From NCBI GenBank assembly GCA_946479515.1, contig CAMLGF010000112.1, positions 1-7,145 on the forward strand: DNA of 7,145 nucleotides, read 5' to 3'. This DNA comes from an uncultured Pseudomonadota bacterium (lineage in GTDB: Bacteria; Pseudomonadota; Gammaproteobacteria; Steroidobacterales; Steroidobacteraceae). Position 1 is the stretch's first letter, and every line of letters starts with the position of its first letter. Shown in pieces: positions 1-6,722 of this stretch. Made by a program: the position numbers and the translations under genes. A model generated the notes under the pieces. It saw nothing but the letters and a program-made list of their open reading frames with translations. It was not told where the DNA came from and did no database searches.

Positions 1-1
1 C

Positions 2-769
2 CCCAACTTCCTGCCCCACTCCAAGGAGGTCTATGACGAGGTACTAGAGGAGCTGGCTGCGCGCCACTTCGTGGTCGCGTTCGATCTGCCCGCGATCGGT
101 GCATCGTCCGGAATGCCGCCGTCGTCGGAAAAAATCGTGCTCGCCGGCATTCTGCTCGACTCGGCGGCGGCACTTGGAGCAATGGCGCCGGTCATCGCCG
201 GACTGGATGTCGGCGGCATGATCGCTTACGCCGCGGCACGCGACCATGCCGACCGGATCAGCGGTGCCGTGGTCGTGAATACCGTGATCCCCGGCATCGA
301 GCCCTGGACGAGCGTGCTGTCCGATCCGCGAGTGTGGCACTTCGCCTTTCACAGCATTCCCGAGCTGCCCGAGCTGCTGGTCCAGGGACACCAGCGCCAA
401 TACTTCGATTTCTTCCTGGCGATGCTCGTCGCCCGCAAGGAACGTGTGAGCGAACGCCATCGCGCCATCTTCACGGCAGCTTACCAACGACCGGAATCCT
501 TGCAGGCGGGCTTCGACTGGTACCGTGCGATGAACGCCGATGCCGCTCGCAATGCCGTCCCGAAGGACATCCGGGTCCCCCTGCTCTATCTGCGTGGCGA
601 TGCCGACGGCCGGCAGGCCGGAGACTACCTGCCGGCTCTCGAAGAGAAGGGAGCGAGGCATCTCGAGGGGGGCACGCTCGCCGGCAGCGGCGAGCTGGCG
701 CCGCTCGAGGCAGGCGAAGACTTCACCCGGCAGCTGCTGGCATTCGCGGCTTCATGCGGGCGCCAGTAG
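2..769 (+). CDS. Alpha/beta-hydrolase, Asp-nucleophile type (5' end outside window)
   Basis: The reading frame is open to the window edge, so the N-terminus, including any HGxP oxyanion motif, lies upstream; 255 residues are visible. The first residues (LAARHFVVAFDLPAIGASSG, positions 53-112) match the strand/turn that precedes the nucleophile elbow in epoxide hydrolases and haloacetate or haloalkane dehalogenases. The elbow reads AGLDVGGMIAYA (positions 197-232). Its Asp (codon 206-208) would be the nucleophile, and the usual GHD histidine is Leu. A helical cap-like stretch follows (PWTSVLSDPRVWHF onward), then VPLLYLRGDADG with the probable acid. Where the family normally has a GxGH catalytic histidine, this protein reads GSGELAPLEAGEDF, with Glu at codon 692-694. 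Substrate is unknown. It runs convergently to the formaldehyde operon and overlaps fghA by 18 bases, so no shared operon is implied. Fold assignment is fairly secure; catalytic competence is uncertain. Confidence 0.85.
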   Translation, partial: PNFLPHSKEVYDEVLEELAARHFVVAFDLPAIGASSGMPPSSEKIVLAGILLDSAAALGAMAPVIAGLDVGGMIAYAAARDHADRISGAVVVNTVIPGIEPWTSVLSDPRVWHFAFHSIPELPELLVQGHQRQYFDFFLAMLVARKERVSERHRAIFTAAYQRPESLQAGFDWYRAMNADAARNAVPKDIRVPLLYLRGDADGRQAGDYLPALEEKGARHLEGGTLAGSGELAPLEAGEDFTRQLLAFAASCGRQ

Positions 770-1597
770 CCTGGCATGCCAGGCCATGTGATCCGCGATG
801 AAGGTCTGGATGAAAAAATAGCCGTGATCGTATCCCGCGCGCAGGTTCAGCGTGAGCGGCTGGCCCGCGGCCCCGCACGCCGCCTGCAGCAGCCCGGGCT
901 TCAATTGCTCGTCGAGGAATTTGTCCGCGGTGCCCTGATCGATGAGCATGCCGCTCGCGAAGCGATGACCCGATTTCACCAGCTCGGTGGCGTCGTACGT
1001 TGTCCAGGCTGCGCGATACGCGCCGAGATAGCCGGTGAACGCCTTGACGCCCCAGGGACTCTGGATGGGCGAGGCGATGGGCGCGAATGCCGAGAGCGAC
1101 CGATATTTCGCAGGATTCTTCAGGCCGATGGTGAGCGCGCCATGCCCGCCCATCGAGTGGCCCATGATGCCGCTGCGCGCGATGTCCGCCCTGAAATTTC
1201 CCGCGATGATGGCCGGTAATTCATCCACCACGTAGCTGTACATGCGGTAATGCCGGGACCACGGCGCCTGCGTGGCATCCAGATAGAAGCCGGCCGCGAT
1301 GCCGAAATCCCAGGAATCGCGATCGCCGGGCAGCGGAACGCGCGGGCTGGTGTCCGGCGCAACCAGCATGATGCCGAGCCGCGCCGCGTGTTCCAGCGCG
1401 CAGGCCTTGGTCACGAAGGTCTCCTCGTTGCAAGTCAGACCGGCGAGCCAGTAGAGCACGGGCACCGGCCCGCTCGCGGCCTGCGGCGGTGTGTACACCG
1501 CGAACTTCATGTCGCAGTCGTTTGCCGACGAAGGATGCTGGAAGTACCCCAGCTCCCCGCCATGGCAGGCGTGCTTCGAGAGGGTCGCGATCCGCAT
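752..1597 (-). CDS. fghA: S-formylglutathione hydrolase
   Basis: This 281-residue protein of usual family length is an esterase-D-type alpha/beta-hydrolase. It hydrolyses S-formylglutathione to formate and glutathione (EC 3.1.2.12), the last step of glutathione-dependent formaldehyde oxidation, in the cytoplasm. Family hallmarks are GLTCNEETF (about 53-61, conserved Cys56), APDTSPR (80-86), DSWDFG, AGFYLDAT and YRMYSYV. The nucleophile elbow GHSMGGHGAL contains Ser148. By family comparison, Asp225 (QGTADKFL) and His258 (GYDHGYFF) complete the triad. The start ATG overlaps the gfa stop by one base (TGATG), and AGGA sits just upstream inside the end of gfa, which points to translational coupling. 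The N-terminus (TLSKHACHGG) fits the family start, so no extension is needed. The 3' end overlaps the convergent hydrolase gene by 18 bases. An equivalent name is frmB. Confidence 0.96.
   Translation of the reverse strand: MRIATLSKHACHGGELGYFQHPSSANDCDMKFAVYTPPQAASGPVPVLYWLAGLTCNEETFVTKACALEHAARLGIMLVAPDTSPRVPLPGDRDSWDFGIAAGFYLDATQAPWSRHYRMYSYVVDELPAIIAGNFRADIARSGIMGHSMGGHGALTIGLKNPAKYRSLSAFAPIASPIQSPWGVKAFTGYLGAYRAAWTTYDATELVKSGHRFASGMLIDQGTADKFLDEQLKPGLLQAACGAAGQPLTLNLRAGYDHGYFFIQTFIADHMAWHARLLAPA
769..784. repeat. Perfect 16-bp palindrome at the convergent gene ends
   Basis: GCCTGGCATGCCAGGC is its own reverse complement. It begins on the last base of the leftmost hydrolase's stop codon and lies within the final codons of fghA (encoding about MAWHARLL). 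As RNA it could form a 6-bp stem with a CATG loop on either strand. No T-tract follows, so a bidirectional terminator is only a possibility; a fortuitous palindrome in GC-rich code is the alternative. Confidence 0.5.
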
Positions 1598-2172
1598 CAG
1601 GTCCTGAGCGTGCCCTTCTGCTTCGCGACATGCGTTGCGATCGCGTCCATGAGCGCCGGCGACAGGCAGTCGTACGGCGGCAGCCGCAGTTTCTTGAGCC
1701 GGTCGCGCACCTTTTTCATGTCCCGCGGCCGCACCGAACCGGCTTCGATGATCGAAGACACGAACGCCGCGAACTCAGGTTTGTTCCACCCCTTGTCCTG
1801 CGACAACTCGACGTGGATGAAATCGAGACCGTAGAACGGGTGGTCGGTCTTTTCGATGCGGCCGTAGAGGTGAACGCCGCAGTGCGTGCAGCAATGCCGC
1901 TGGATGGTGGCGGAGGGGTCGACGACCGTGAGCTTCTGCGCATTCGCCATGACGGCCACGTTCTCCTTCGGCACCACGCCGACCACGGAGAAGATGGCGC
2001 CCGCGGGCTTCCAGCAGCGCGTGCAGCCGCAGGCGTGATTGTGCGCGACATTGCCCTTGATCTTCACTTCGACGGCGTCGCTGGCGCAGTGGCAGGTGAG
2101 CGTGCCGCCCTTGAATTTCTTGCTGCCCGCCTTGACGCCCTTGTCTATCGACGGATGGAGCTTGATGGCCAT
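1597..2172 (-). CDS. gfa: Gfa-type S-(hydroxymethyl)glutathione synthase
   Basis: This 191-residue protein matches the length and layout of the Gfa (glutathione-dependent formaldehyde-activating) family, originally described as accelerating formaldehyde plus glutathione to S-hydroxymethylglutathione (EC 4.4.1.22). Whether Gfa truly catalyses this or mainly binds glutathione has been disputed. Zinc ligands are visible as CHC (Cys27, Cys29), CGCTRC (Cys48, Cys50, Cys53) and CTHC (Cys95, Cys98). By family structure, the middle set holds the second, labile zinc and the other four the structural zinc. The C-terminal half ([37 protein letters not shown]) is the long Gfa-specific region absent from short GFA-domain proteins. 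The gene lies 30 bases after frmA, with a GAGGG ribosome-binding site upstream of its ATG. Its TGA overlaps the fghA ATG. Placement between the dehydrogenase and the hydrolase supports the role. Confidence 0.95.
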   Translation of the reverse strand: MAIKLHPSIDKGVKAGSKKFKGGTLTCHCASDAVEVKIKGNVAHNHACGCTRCWKPAGAIFSVVGVVPKENVAVMANAQKLTVVDPSATIQRHCCTHCGVHLYGRIEKTDHPFYGLDFIHVELSQDKGWNKPEFAAFVSSIIEAGSVRPRDMKKVRDRLKKLRLPPYDCLSPALMDAIATHVAKQKGTLRT

Positions 2173-2202
2173 GGGACTTCCCTCGCCCCTCTGCGGAGCC
2201 TG

Positions 2203-3312
<1,110 letters not shown>

Positions 3313-3410
3313 CGTTGTTCTGCCTCGTACGCGTGAGCGCCGAATACTACACCTGCCCTCCGGGATACGCGCCGCCGCGCGGCTCGCTCACTAAGCTCTT
3401 GATTTGGCAT

Positions 3411-3436
3411 CTCTGCGGCATTTGCCGCATGGAGAG
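3411..3436. promoter_or_regulatory. Inverted repeat, possible operator (dyad 1)
   Basis: TGCGGCA (3414-3420) and TGCCGCA (3423-3429) form a perfect 7-bp dyad with a two-base centre. Flanking CTC (3411-3413) and GAG extend the symmetry with a two-base bulge. The tiny centre makes a bound dimeric repressor or activator more likely than an RNA hairpin. It sits about 100 bases upstream of the frmA start and about 95 upstream of the cytochrome start, so it could control either. The binding protein is unknown. Confidence 0.4.
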
Positions 3437-3459
3437 TGTCCGCAATCGCCCGGACAGTC
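3434..3459. promoter_or_regulatory. Inverted repeat, possible operator or hairpin (dyad 2)
   Basis: TGTCCG (3437-3442) and CGGACA (3451-3456) are perfect arms around an 8-base centre. Beyond one mismatch the symmetry continues (GA at 3434-3435, TC at 3458-3459), giving 8 of 9 pairs. It directly adjoins dyad 1. Either a protein-binding site or a stem-loop in the leader of the cytochrome transcript is possible. Confidence 0.4.
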
Positions 3460-3488
3460 AGGGCGTCGATCCACTCCCATACTCAACC

Positions 3489-3507
3489 CGCTGCTGCTGG
3501 AGCAGCG
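3489..3507 (+). promoter_or_regulatory. Stem-loop abutting the ribosome-binding site (dyad 3)
   Basis: CGCTGCT (3489-3495) pairs perfectly with AGCAGCG (3501-3507) around a 5-base loop. The 3' arm ends on the base just before the Shine-Dalgarno AAGGAGG. In the leader mRNA of the cytochrome gene this could hold the ribosome-binding site exposed or, if the leader refolds, occlude it. Part of the symmetry may simply come from the CTG repeat at 3491-3499. Confidence 0.4.
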
Positions 3508-3514
3508 AAGGAGG
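3508..3514 (+). promoter_or_regulatory. Perfect Shine-Dalgarno for the cytochrome b561 gene
   Basis: AAGGAGG lies 4 bases before ATG 3519 and 7 bases before ATG 3522. The 7-base spacing is closer to ideal, so 3522 is chosen as the start. The two candidates differ by a single methionine. This site also rules out the longer in-frame start near 3315. Confidence 0.85.
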
Positions 3515-3521
3515 CCCCATG

Positions 3522-4268
3522 ATGCGCAGGCAACTCATTTATGACCTGCCGACGCGGCTGTTTCACTGGCTGTTCGCCGGGCTGTTTCTCGCTGCCTTCC
3601 TGGTGGCGAGCTTCGCGGAGCATTCCGCGGCTTTTCCCTACCACATGCTGGCGGGAATCATTCTCACCGGCTTGGTGTTGTTCCGGCTCACCTGGGGTCT
3701 GGTGGGCACGCGCTATGCGCGATTCGGCTCGTTCGAGCTGAAGCCGGGTTCGTTGTTCCAATATTTTCGATCGATGTTCGGCAGCACGGCCCGTCATTGG
3801 GCGGGCCACAACCCCGCATCGAGCTGGTCGGCCATCGCCATGTTCGCGCTGGCGGTGGGCCTGGGGGTCACGGGCTACCTCATGGTCGGCGCCGGGCAGA
3901 AGGAGCGCTATGAAGACGTCCACGAGCTATTGGCCAATTCCTTCCTGGTCGTGGCGCTGCTGCACGTGGCGGGCGTGGTGCTGCACACGCTGCGACACCG
4001 GGATCAGTTCCCCAGGGCCATGATCGATGGCCGCAAGGTGGAAACCGCGGCCGGCGAAGGCATCACGCGCGCGCGTCCGGTGGCCGGGGTCGCCATGCTC
4101 GCCGCGGTCGCCGCGCTCGGGATCTATCTACTTCGTGGCTACGACCCGGGCGTGCAGGAACTGAGGGCGTTCGGCACCTCGTTCAGCCTCGGTGAACGGG
4201 AGGGTGACCGGGAATACGCGGCGCGCGCAGCTGAAGCGCCGGAAGCGGGCCACGATGACGATGACTGA
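3522..4268 (+). CDS. Cytochrome b561-family membrane haem protein (Ni/Fe-hydrogenase b-type subunit-like)
   Basis: This 248-residue inner-membrane protein begins RRQLIYDLPTRLFHW, the classic opening of the prokaryotic b561/hydrogenase cytochrome b family, which carries electrons between quinones and a partner using two b haems. Predicted helices lie at about 12-32, 40-60, 103-123 and 138-158, with a fifth at 187-205 after a charged loop. Candidate haem ligands are His15 (LFHW), His41 (YHMLAG), His134 (DVHELLA) and His148 or His155 (LLHVAGVVLHTLRH). The C-terminal soluble tail is charged and ends GHDDDD. No cytochrome c or hydrogenase subunit is adjacent, so the electron partner is unknown. 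The gene's last 14 bases overlap the start of the LuxR-type gene, implying coupled expression. An electron-transfer role is family knowledge; any link to signalling is inference. Confidence 0.88.
   Translation: MRRQLIYDLPTRLFHWLFAGLFLAAFLVASFAEHSAAFPYHMLAGIILTGLVLFRLTWGLVGTRYARFGSFELKPGSLFQYFRSMFGSTARHWAGHNPASSWSAIAMFALAVGLGVTGYLMVGAGQKERYEDVHELLANSFLVVALLHVAGVVLHTLRHRDQFPRAMIDGRKVETAAGEGITRARPVAGVAMLAAVAALGIYLLRGYDPGVQELRAFGTSFSLGEREGDREYAARAAEAPEAGHDDDD
4254..4265 (+). repeat. GATGAC hexamer duplicated at the gene overlap
   Basis: Two direct copies of GATGAC encode the final Asp residues of the cytochrome. In the other frame each supplies an ATG (4255 and 4261) for the LuxR-type protein, so the repeat creates two alternative in-frame starts six bases apart. 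Confidence 0.6.
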
Positions 4269-4992
4269 CCGGACAGCCGTCGCGAATGACGACGCGGCTC
4301 GCGCCAGGTCCGGCGGCATCGCTCAGCGGGATCGGGCGGTGCTCGCCGCCGCGCTGGTCGCCACGTGCGCGCTCGTGGGCGCCGACCTGGTGAGCGATTC
4401 GGGGGAAGGCGTGGCCCTGTGGCACATGCTGGTCGAGGCGGCTGCCGGCTCGATCGCACTGGCGGCGCTGTTCTATCTGCTGCGTGGAACCTTCCGGCTG
4501 CGCAGGCGGCTGGACGCCGAGATCGAAGAGTTTTCGGCATTCCGCGCGGAAGCCGCGAAATGGCGTGCCGACTCGCGCCGGCACGTCGAAGGGCTCGCCA
4601 AGGCGATCGATGGGCAGCTCACGACGTGGCGCCTCACGGCGGCGGAGAAGGAGATCGCCTTTCTGCTGTTGAAGGGTTACGGGCTCAAGGAGATCGCGGG
4701 GCTGCGCGAGACTTCGGAGAAAACCGCGCGCGCGCAGTCCACGGCGATCTACGCCAAGGCCGGTCTGTCGGGGCGGTCGGAGCTGGCGGCATTCTTCCTC
4801 GAGGATCTGCTGGTACCGTCGGCCGAGGGCCACGCGATCGAGGGCGACTCGATCGAGGGTCACCCGATCATCGAGGCGCGTCCCCGTTTCCTAGAAAACG
4901 AGGAATGTCCCCATTACAGGATGGAGGCGCCTTCGTCGGCGGGGGTTGCGCCCTCGCGCAGCCGGGTGAACAGCTCGCGGCCCACGCCGTAG
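4255..4992 (+). CDS. Membrane-anchored LuxR-type helix-turn-helix regulator
   Basis: This 245-residue protein has two hydrophobic helices (about 29-46 and 58-76) and a charged, probably coiled-coil linker (80-118, [20 protein letters not shown]). A LuxR-type DNA-binding domain follows at 124-186 ([26 protein letters not shown], then the recognition-helix region [19 protein letters not shown]). There is no receiver, autoinducer-binding or kinase domain. The expected topology puts both ends in the cytoplasm, with DNA bound from the membrane. ATG 4255 is chosen because GGAAG lies 9 bases upstream (4241-4245). ATG 4261 is an alternative, and the frame is open further left without a better site. 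The tail after about 187 is unusual: three E-G-(H/D)-x-I repeats at 191-205, then a segment whose last 79 bases are antisense to edd. Overlap with the upstream cytochrome gene suggests the two act together; target genes are unknown. Confidence 0.85.
   Translation: MTMTDRTAVANDDAARARSGGIAQRDRAVLAAALVATCALVGADLVSDSGEGVALWHMLVEAAAGSIALAALFYLLRGTFRLRRRLDAEIEEFSAFRAEAAKWRADSRRHVEGLAKAIDGQLTTWRLTAAEKEIAFLLLKGYGLKEIAGLRETSEKTARAQSTAIYAKAGLSGRSELAAFFLEDLLVPSAEGHAIEGDSIEGHPIIEARPRFLENEECPHYRMEAPSSAGVAPSRSRVNSSRPTP
4825..4869 (+). repeat. Three tandem 15-bp repeats in the regulator's tail
   Basis: Three head-to-tail units run without gaps at 4825-4839, 4840-4854 and 4855-4869. They read GAGGGCCACGCGATC, GAGGGCGACTCGATC and GAGGGTCACCCGATC. 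The GAGGG and CGATC ends are identical in all three. Being a multiple of three, the unit keeps frame and encodes [15 protein letters not shown]. This looks like a short expansion by slippage or unequal exchange, and the copy number may vary between strains. Confidence 0.85.
4882..4903 (-). terminator. Weak hairpin just after the edd stop codon
   Basis: CCCCGTTT (4882-4889) and AAACGAGG (4896-4903) form an 8-position stem with one mismatch and a 6-base loop. On the minus strand it begins about 10 bases after the edd TAA, where a terminator would be expected, but no T-tract follows. It also lies inside the coding tail of the convergent LuxR-type gene. It could equally be a 3'-end stabilising hairpin. 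Confidence 0.35.
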
Positions 4993-6722
4993 GTGACGTC
5001 GATGGTCTGCGGCTTCACGGGTTCGCGCGCCTGCAAGGTCGCGGCATCGACCTGCACTTCGAGCCGGCCCGCGGCGGCGTCGAGATCGATGATGTCGCCG
5101 TCGCGCAGCCGCGAGATCGGGCCGTCGGCGGCGGCTTCCGGCGTGAGATGGATGGCCGCGGGCACCTTGCCGGAGGCGCCGGACATGCGGCCGTCGGTGA
5201 CGATGGCCACGCGGCGGCCGCGGGCCATGAGGCCGGACAGCGCCGGGATCAGCTTGTGCAGCTCGGGCATGCCATTGGCGCGCGGACCCTGGCCACGCAC
5301 CACCGCGACGAAATCGCCATCGATGCCGGCCTTGAGCGCGGCCGCCAATGCCTCCTGGCTCTCGAACACGCGCGCCGGCGCGGTGATGCGCCAGTACTTG
5401 GCATCCACGGCGCTGGTCTTGATGACCGATCGGCCGAGGTTGCCGCGCAGCAGCTTGAGCCCACCGTCCGCGGAGAACGGGTCGGACGCCGGGCGCAGGA
5501 TCTTCTCGTCGTGCGATTTCGCGGCGGCATCACGCCACACCAGCCGGTTGTCGACCAGGAAGGGGTCCTGCGCGTAGGCGCCGAGGCCGGGCCCCCAGAT
5601 CGTCATCACGTCCTCGTGGGCCAGGCCCGCGTCGATGAGCTCGCGCACCACGAACGCCATGCCGCCCGCGGCATGGAACTGGTTCACGTCGGCCTCGCCA
5701 TTCGGATACACGCGCGCCAGCAGCGGCGTGACCCGCGAGATGTCGGCCATGTCGTCCCAGGTGACGGTGAGCCCCACGGCGCGCGCCATGGCCACGAGGT
5801 GGATCACATGATTGGTGGAGCCGCCGGTGGCCATCAGGCCGACGATGGCGTTGACGAACGACCGCTCGTCGATCACCTCGACGAAGGGTAGATAGTCCGC
5901 GCCGAGCGCGGTGGTCGCCGCGGCGCGCTGCGTGGCGGCCACGGTGAGCGCATGGCGCAGGGGTGTGTTCGGGTTGACGAAGGCCGCGCCCGGCACGTGC
6001 AGGCCCATGAGCTCCATCAGCATCTGGTTGGAATTGGCGGTGCCGTAGAACGTGCAGGTGCCGGCGTTGTGATACGAATTCATCTCCGCGGCGAGCAGCT
6101 CGTCGCGCGTGGCCAACCCTTCGGCGAAGCGCTGTCGCACCTCGGCCTTCTGCTTGTTGGCGATGCTGCCCGTGGGCATGGGGCCGCCGGGCACGAAGAT
6201 GATGGGCAGCTGCCCGAAGGACGCGGCGCCGATGAACAGCCCCGGGACGATCTTGTCGCAGATGCCCAGCAACAGCGCGGCATCGAACGCCTCGTGGCTG
6301 AGGGCCACCGCGGTCGCCAGCGCGATCACGTCGCGGCTGAACAGCGACAGCTCCATGCCGGCGCGGCCCTGCGTGACGCCATCACACATGGCGGGCACGC
6401 CGCCCGCCACCTGCGCGGTGGCGCCGGTGGCGCGCGCCGCGGCGCGGATCACCTGCGGAAAACTCTCGAAAGGCTGGTGCGCCGACAACATGTCGTTGTA
6501 AGAGGTGACCACGCCGATGTTCGGCACCGGAGTCTGCAGCCGCGGCTTGTCCTCGCCCGAGGCCGCCAGCACGTGCGCGAGATTGGCGCAGGCCAGCTTG
6601 CCGCGCGCCGGTTCGACGAGCTTGCGCTTGCGCGTGCGTTCCAGGTATTCGCCGCGCGCGGCGGCAGAACGGCCGCCGATGCGCTCGGTGACCTCGGCGA
6701 TGACGTCGTGAATCCTACTCAT
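4914..6722 (-). CDS. edd: Phosphogluconate dehydratase (Entner-Doudoroff)
   Basis: This complete 602-residue enzyme, the usual Edd length, dehydrates 6-phosphogluconate to 2-keto-3-deoxy-6-phosphogluconate (EC 4.2.1.12) in the cytoplasm. It belongs to the IlvD/Edd iron-sulfur dehydratases. Diagnostic Edd stretches are [12 protein letters not shown] (73-84), [20 protein letters not shown] (109-128), GICDKIVPG (153-161), [14 protein letters not shown] (221-234), [10 protein letters not shown] and [18 protein letters not shown] near the end. Cys113, Cys155 and Cys223 are the likely cluster ligands by family analogy. The Edd-specific motifs distinguish it from dihydroxyacid dehydratase IlvD. Its ATG overlaps the zwf stop by 8 bases (ATGAGTAG), so translation is probably coupled, and I see no strong ribosome-binding site of its own. 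No eda or pgl is visible; these must lie elsewhere. The 3' end overlaps the convergent LuxR-type gene by 79 bases. Confidence 0.97.
   Translation of the reverse strand: MSRIHDVIAEVTERIGGRSAAARGEYLERTRKRKLVEPARGKLACANLAHVLAASGEDKPRLQTPVPNIGVVTSYNDMLSAHQPFESFPQVIRAAARATGATAQVAGGVPAMCDGVTQGRAGMELSLFSRDVIALATAVALSHEAFDAALLLGICDKIVPGLFIGAASFGQLPIIFVPGGPMPTGSIANKQKAEVRQRFAEGLATRDELLAAEMNSYHNAGTCTFYGTANSNQMLMELMGLHVPGAAFVNPNTPLRHALTVAATQRAAATTALGADYLPFVEVIDERSFVNAIVGLMATGGSTNHVIHLVAMARAVGLTVTWDDMADISRVTPLLARVYPNGEADVNQFHAAGGMAFVVRELIDAGLAHEDVMTIWGPGLGAYAQDPFLVDNRLVWRDAAAKSHDEKILRPASDPFSADGGLKLLRGNLGRSVIKTSAVDAKYWRITAPARVFESQEALAAALKAGIDGDFVAVVRGQGPRANGMPELHKLIPALSGLMARGRRVAIVTDGRMSGASGKVPAAIHLTPEAAADGPISRLRDGDIIDLDAAAGRLEVQVDAATLQAREPVKPQTIDVTYGVGRELFTRLREGATPADEGASIL

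Larger units (their letters stand above)
3313..3521. promoter_or_regulatory. Divergent intergenic control region, frmA <- / -> cytochrome b561
   Basis: This gene-free stretch separates the leftward formaldehyde operon from the rightward cytochrome b561/LuxR pair, so both promoters are expected here. It holds three inverted repeats in its right half (annotated separately) and a strong ribosome-binding site at its right end. On the minus strand TAGTAT (3349-3344) is a possible -10 box for frmA, but no matching -35 is visible, so I do not call it. The reading frame of the cytochrome gene stays open leftward to 3315, but that part lacks membrane-protein character and a ribosome-binding site and is treated as untranslated. 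Confidence 0.6.

Noticed and set aside
1716..2051. Serine/arginine-rich minus-strand frame inside gfa
   Set aside because: It is an alternative frame of gfa with biased, motif-free composition.
3344..3349. TAGTAT on the minus strand as the frmA -10 box
   Set aside because: No recognisable -35 element at suitable spacing, and AT-rich hexamers like this can occur by chance.
3405..3420. Sigma-54-like promoter (GG-N10-GC spacing, TGGCAT on the left)
   Set aside because: The GG/GC spacing fits but the right half is CGGC, not TTGC, and it coincides with dyad 1. Too weak to call.
3315..3521. Long N-terminal extension of the cytochrome b561 protein starting near 3315
   Set aside because: It lacks a ribosome-binding site and has no family resemblance, whereas a perfect AAGGAGG immediately precedes the ATG pair at 3519/3522, where the family's N-terminus begins.
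4365..5891. A 508-codon plus-strand open frame across the regulator and opposite edd
   Set aside because: It runs out of frame through the LuxR-type gene and then antisense to edd, with an Arg/Gly-rich translation and no recognisable domain.
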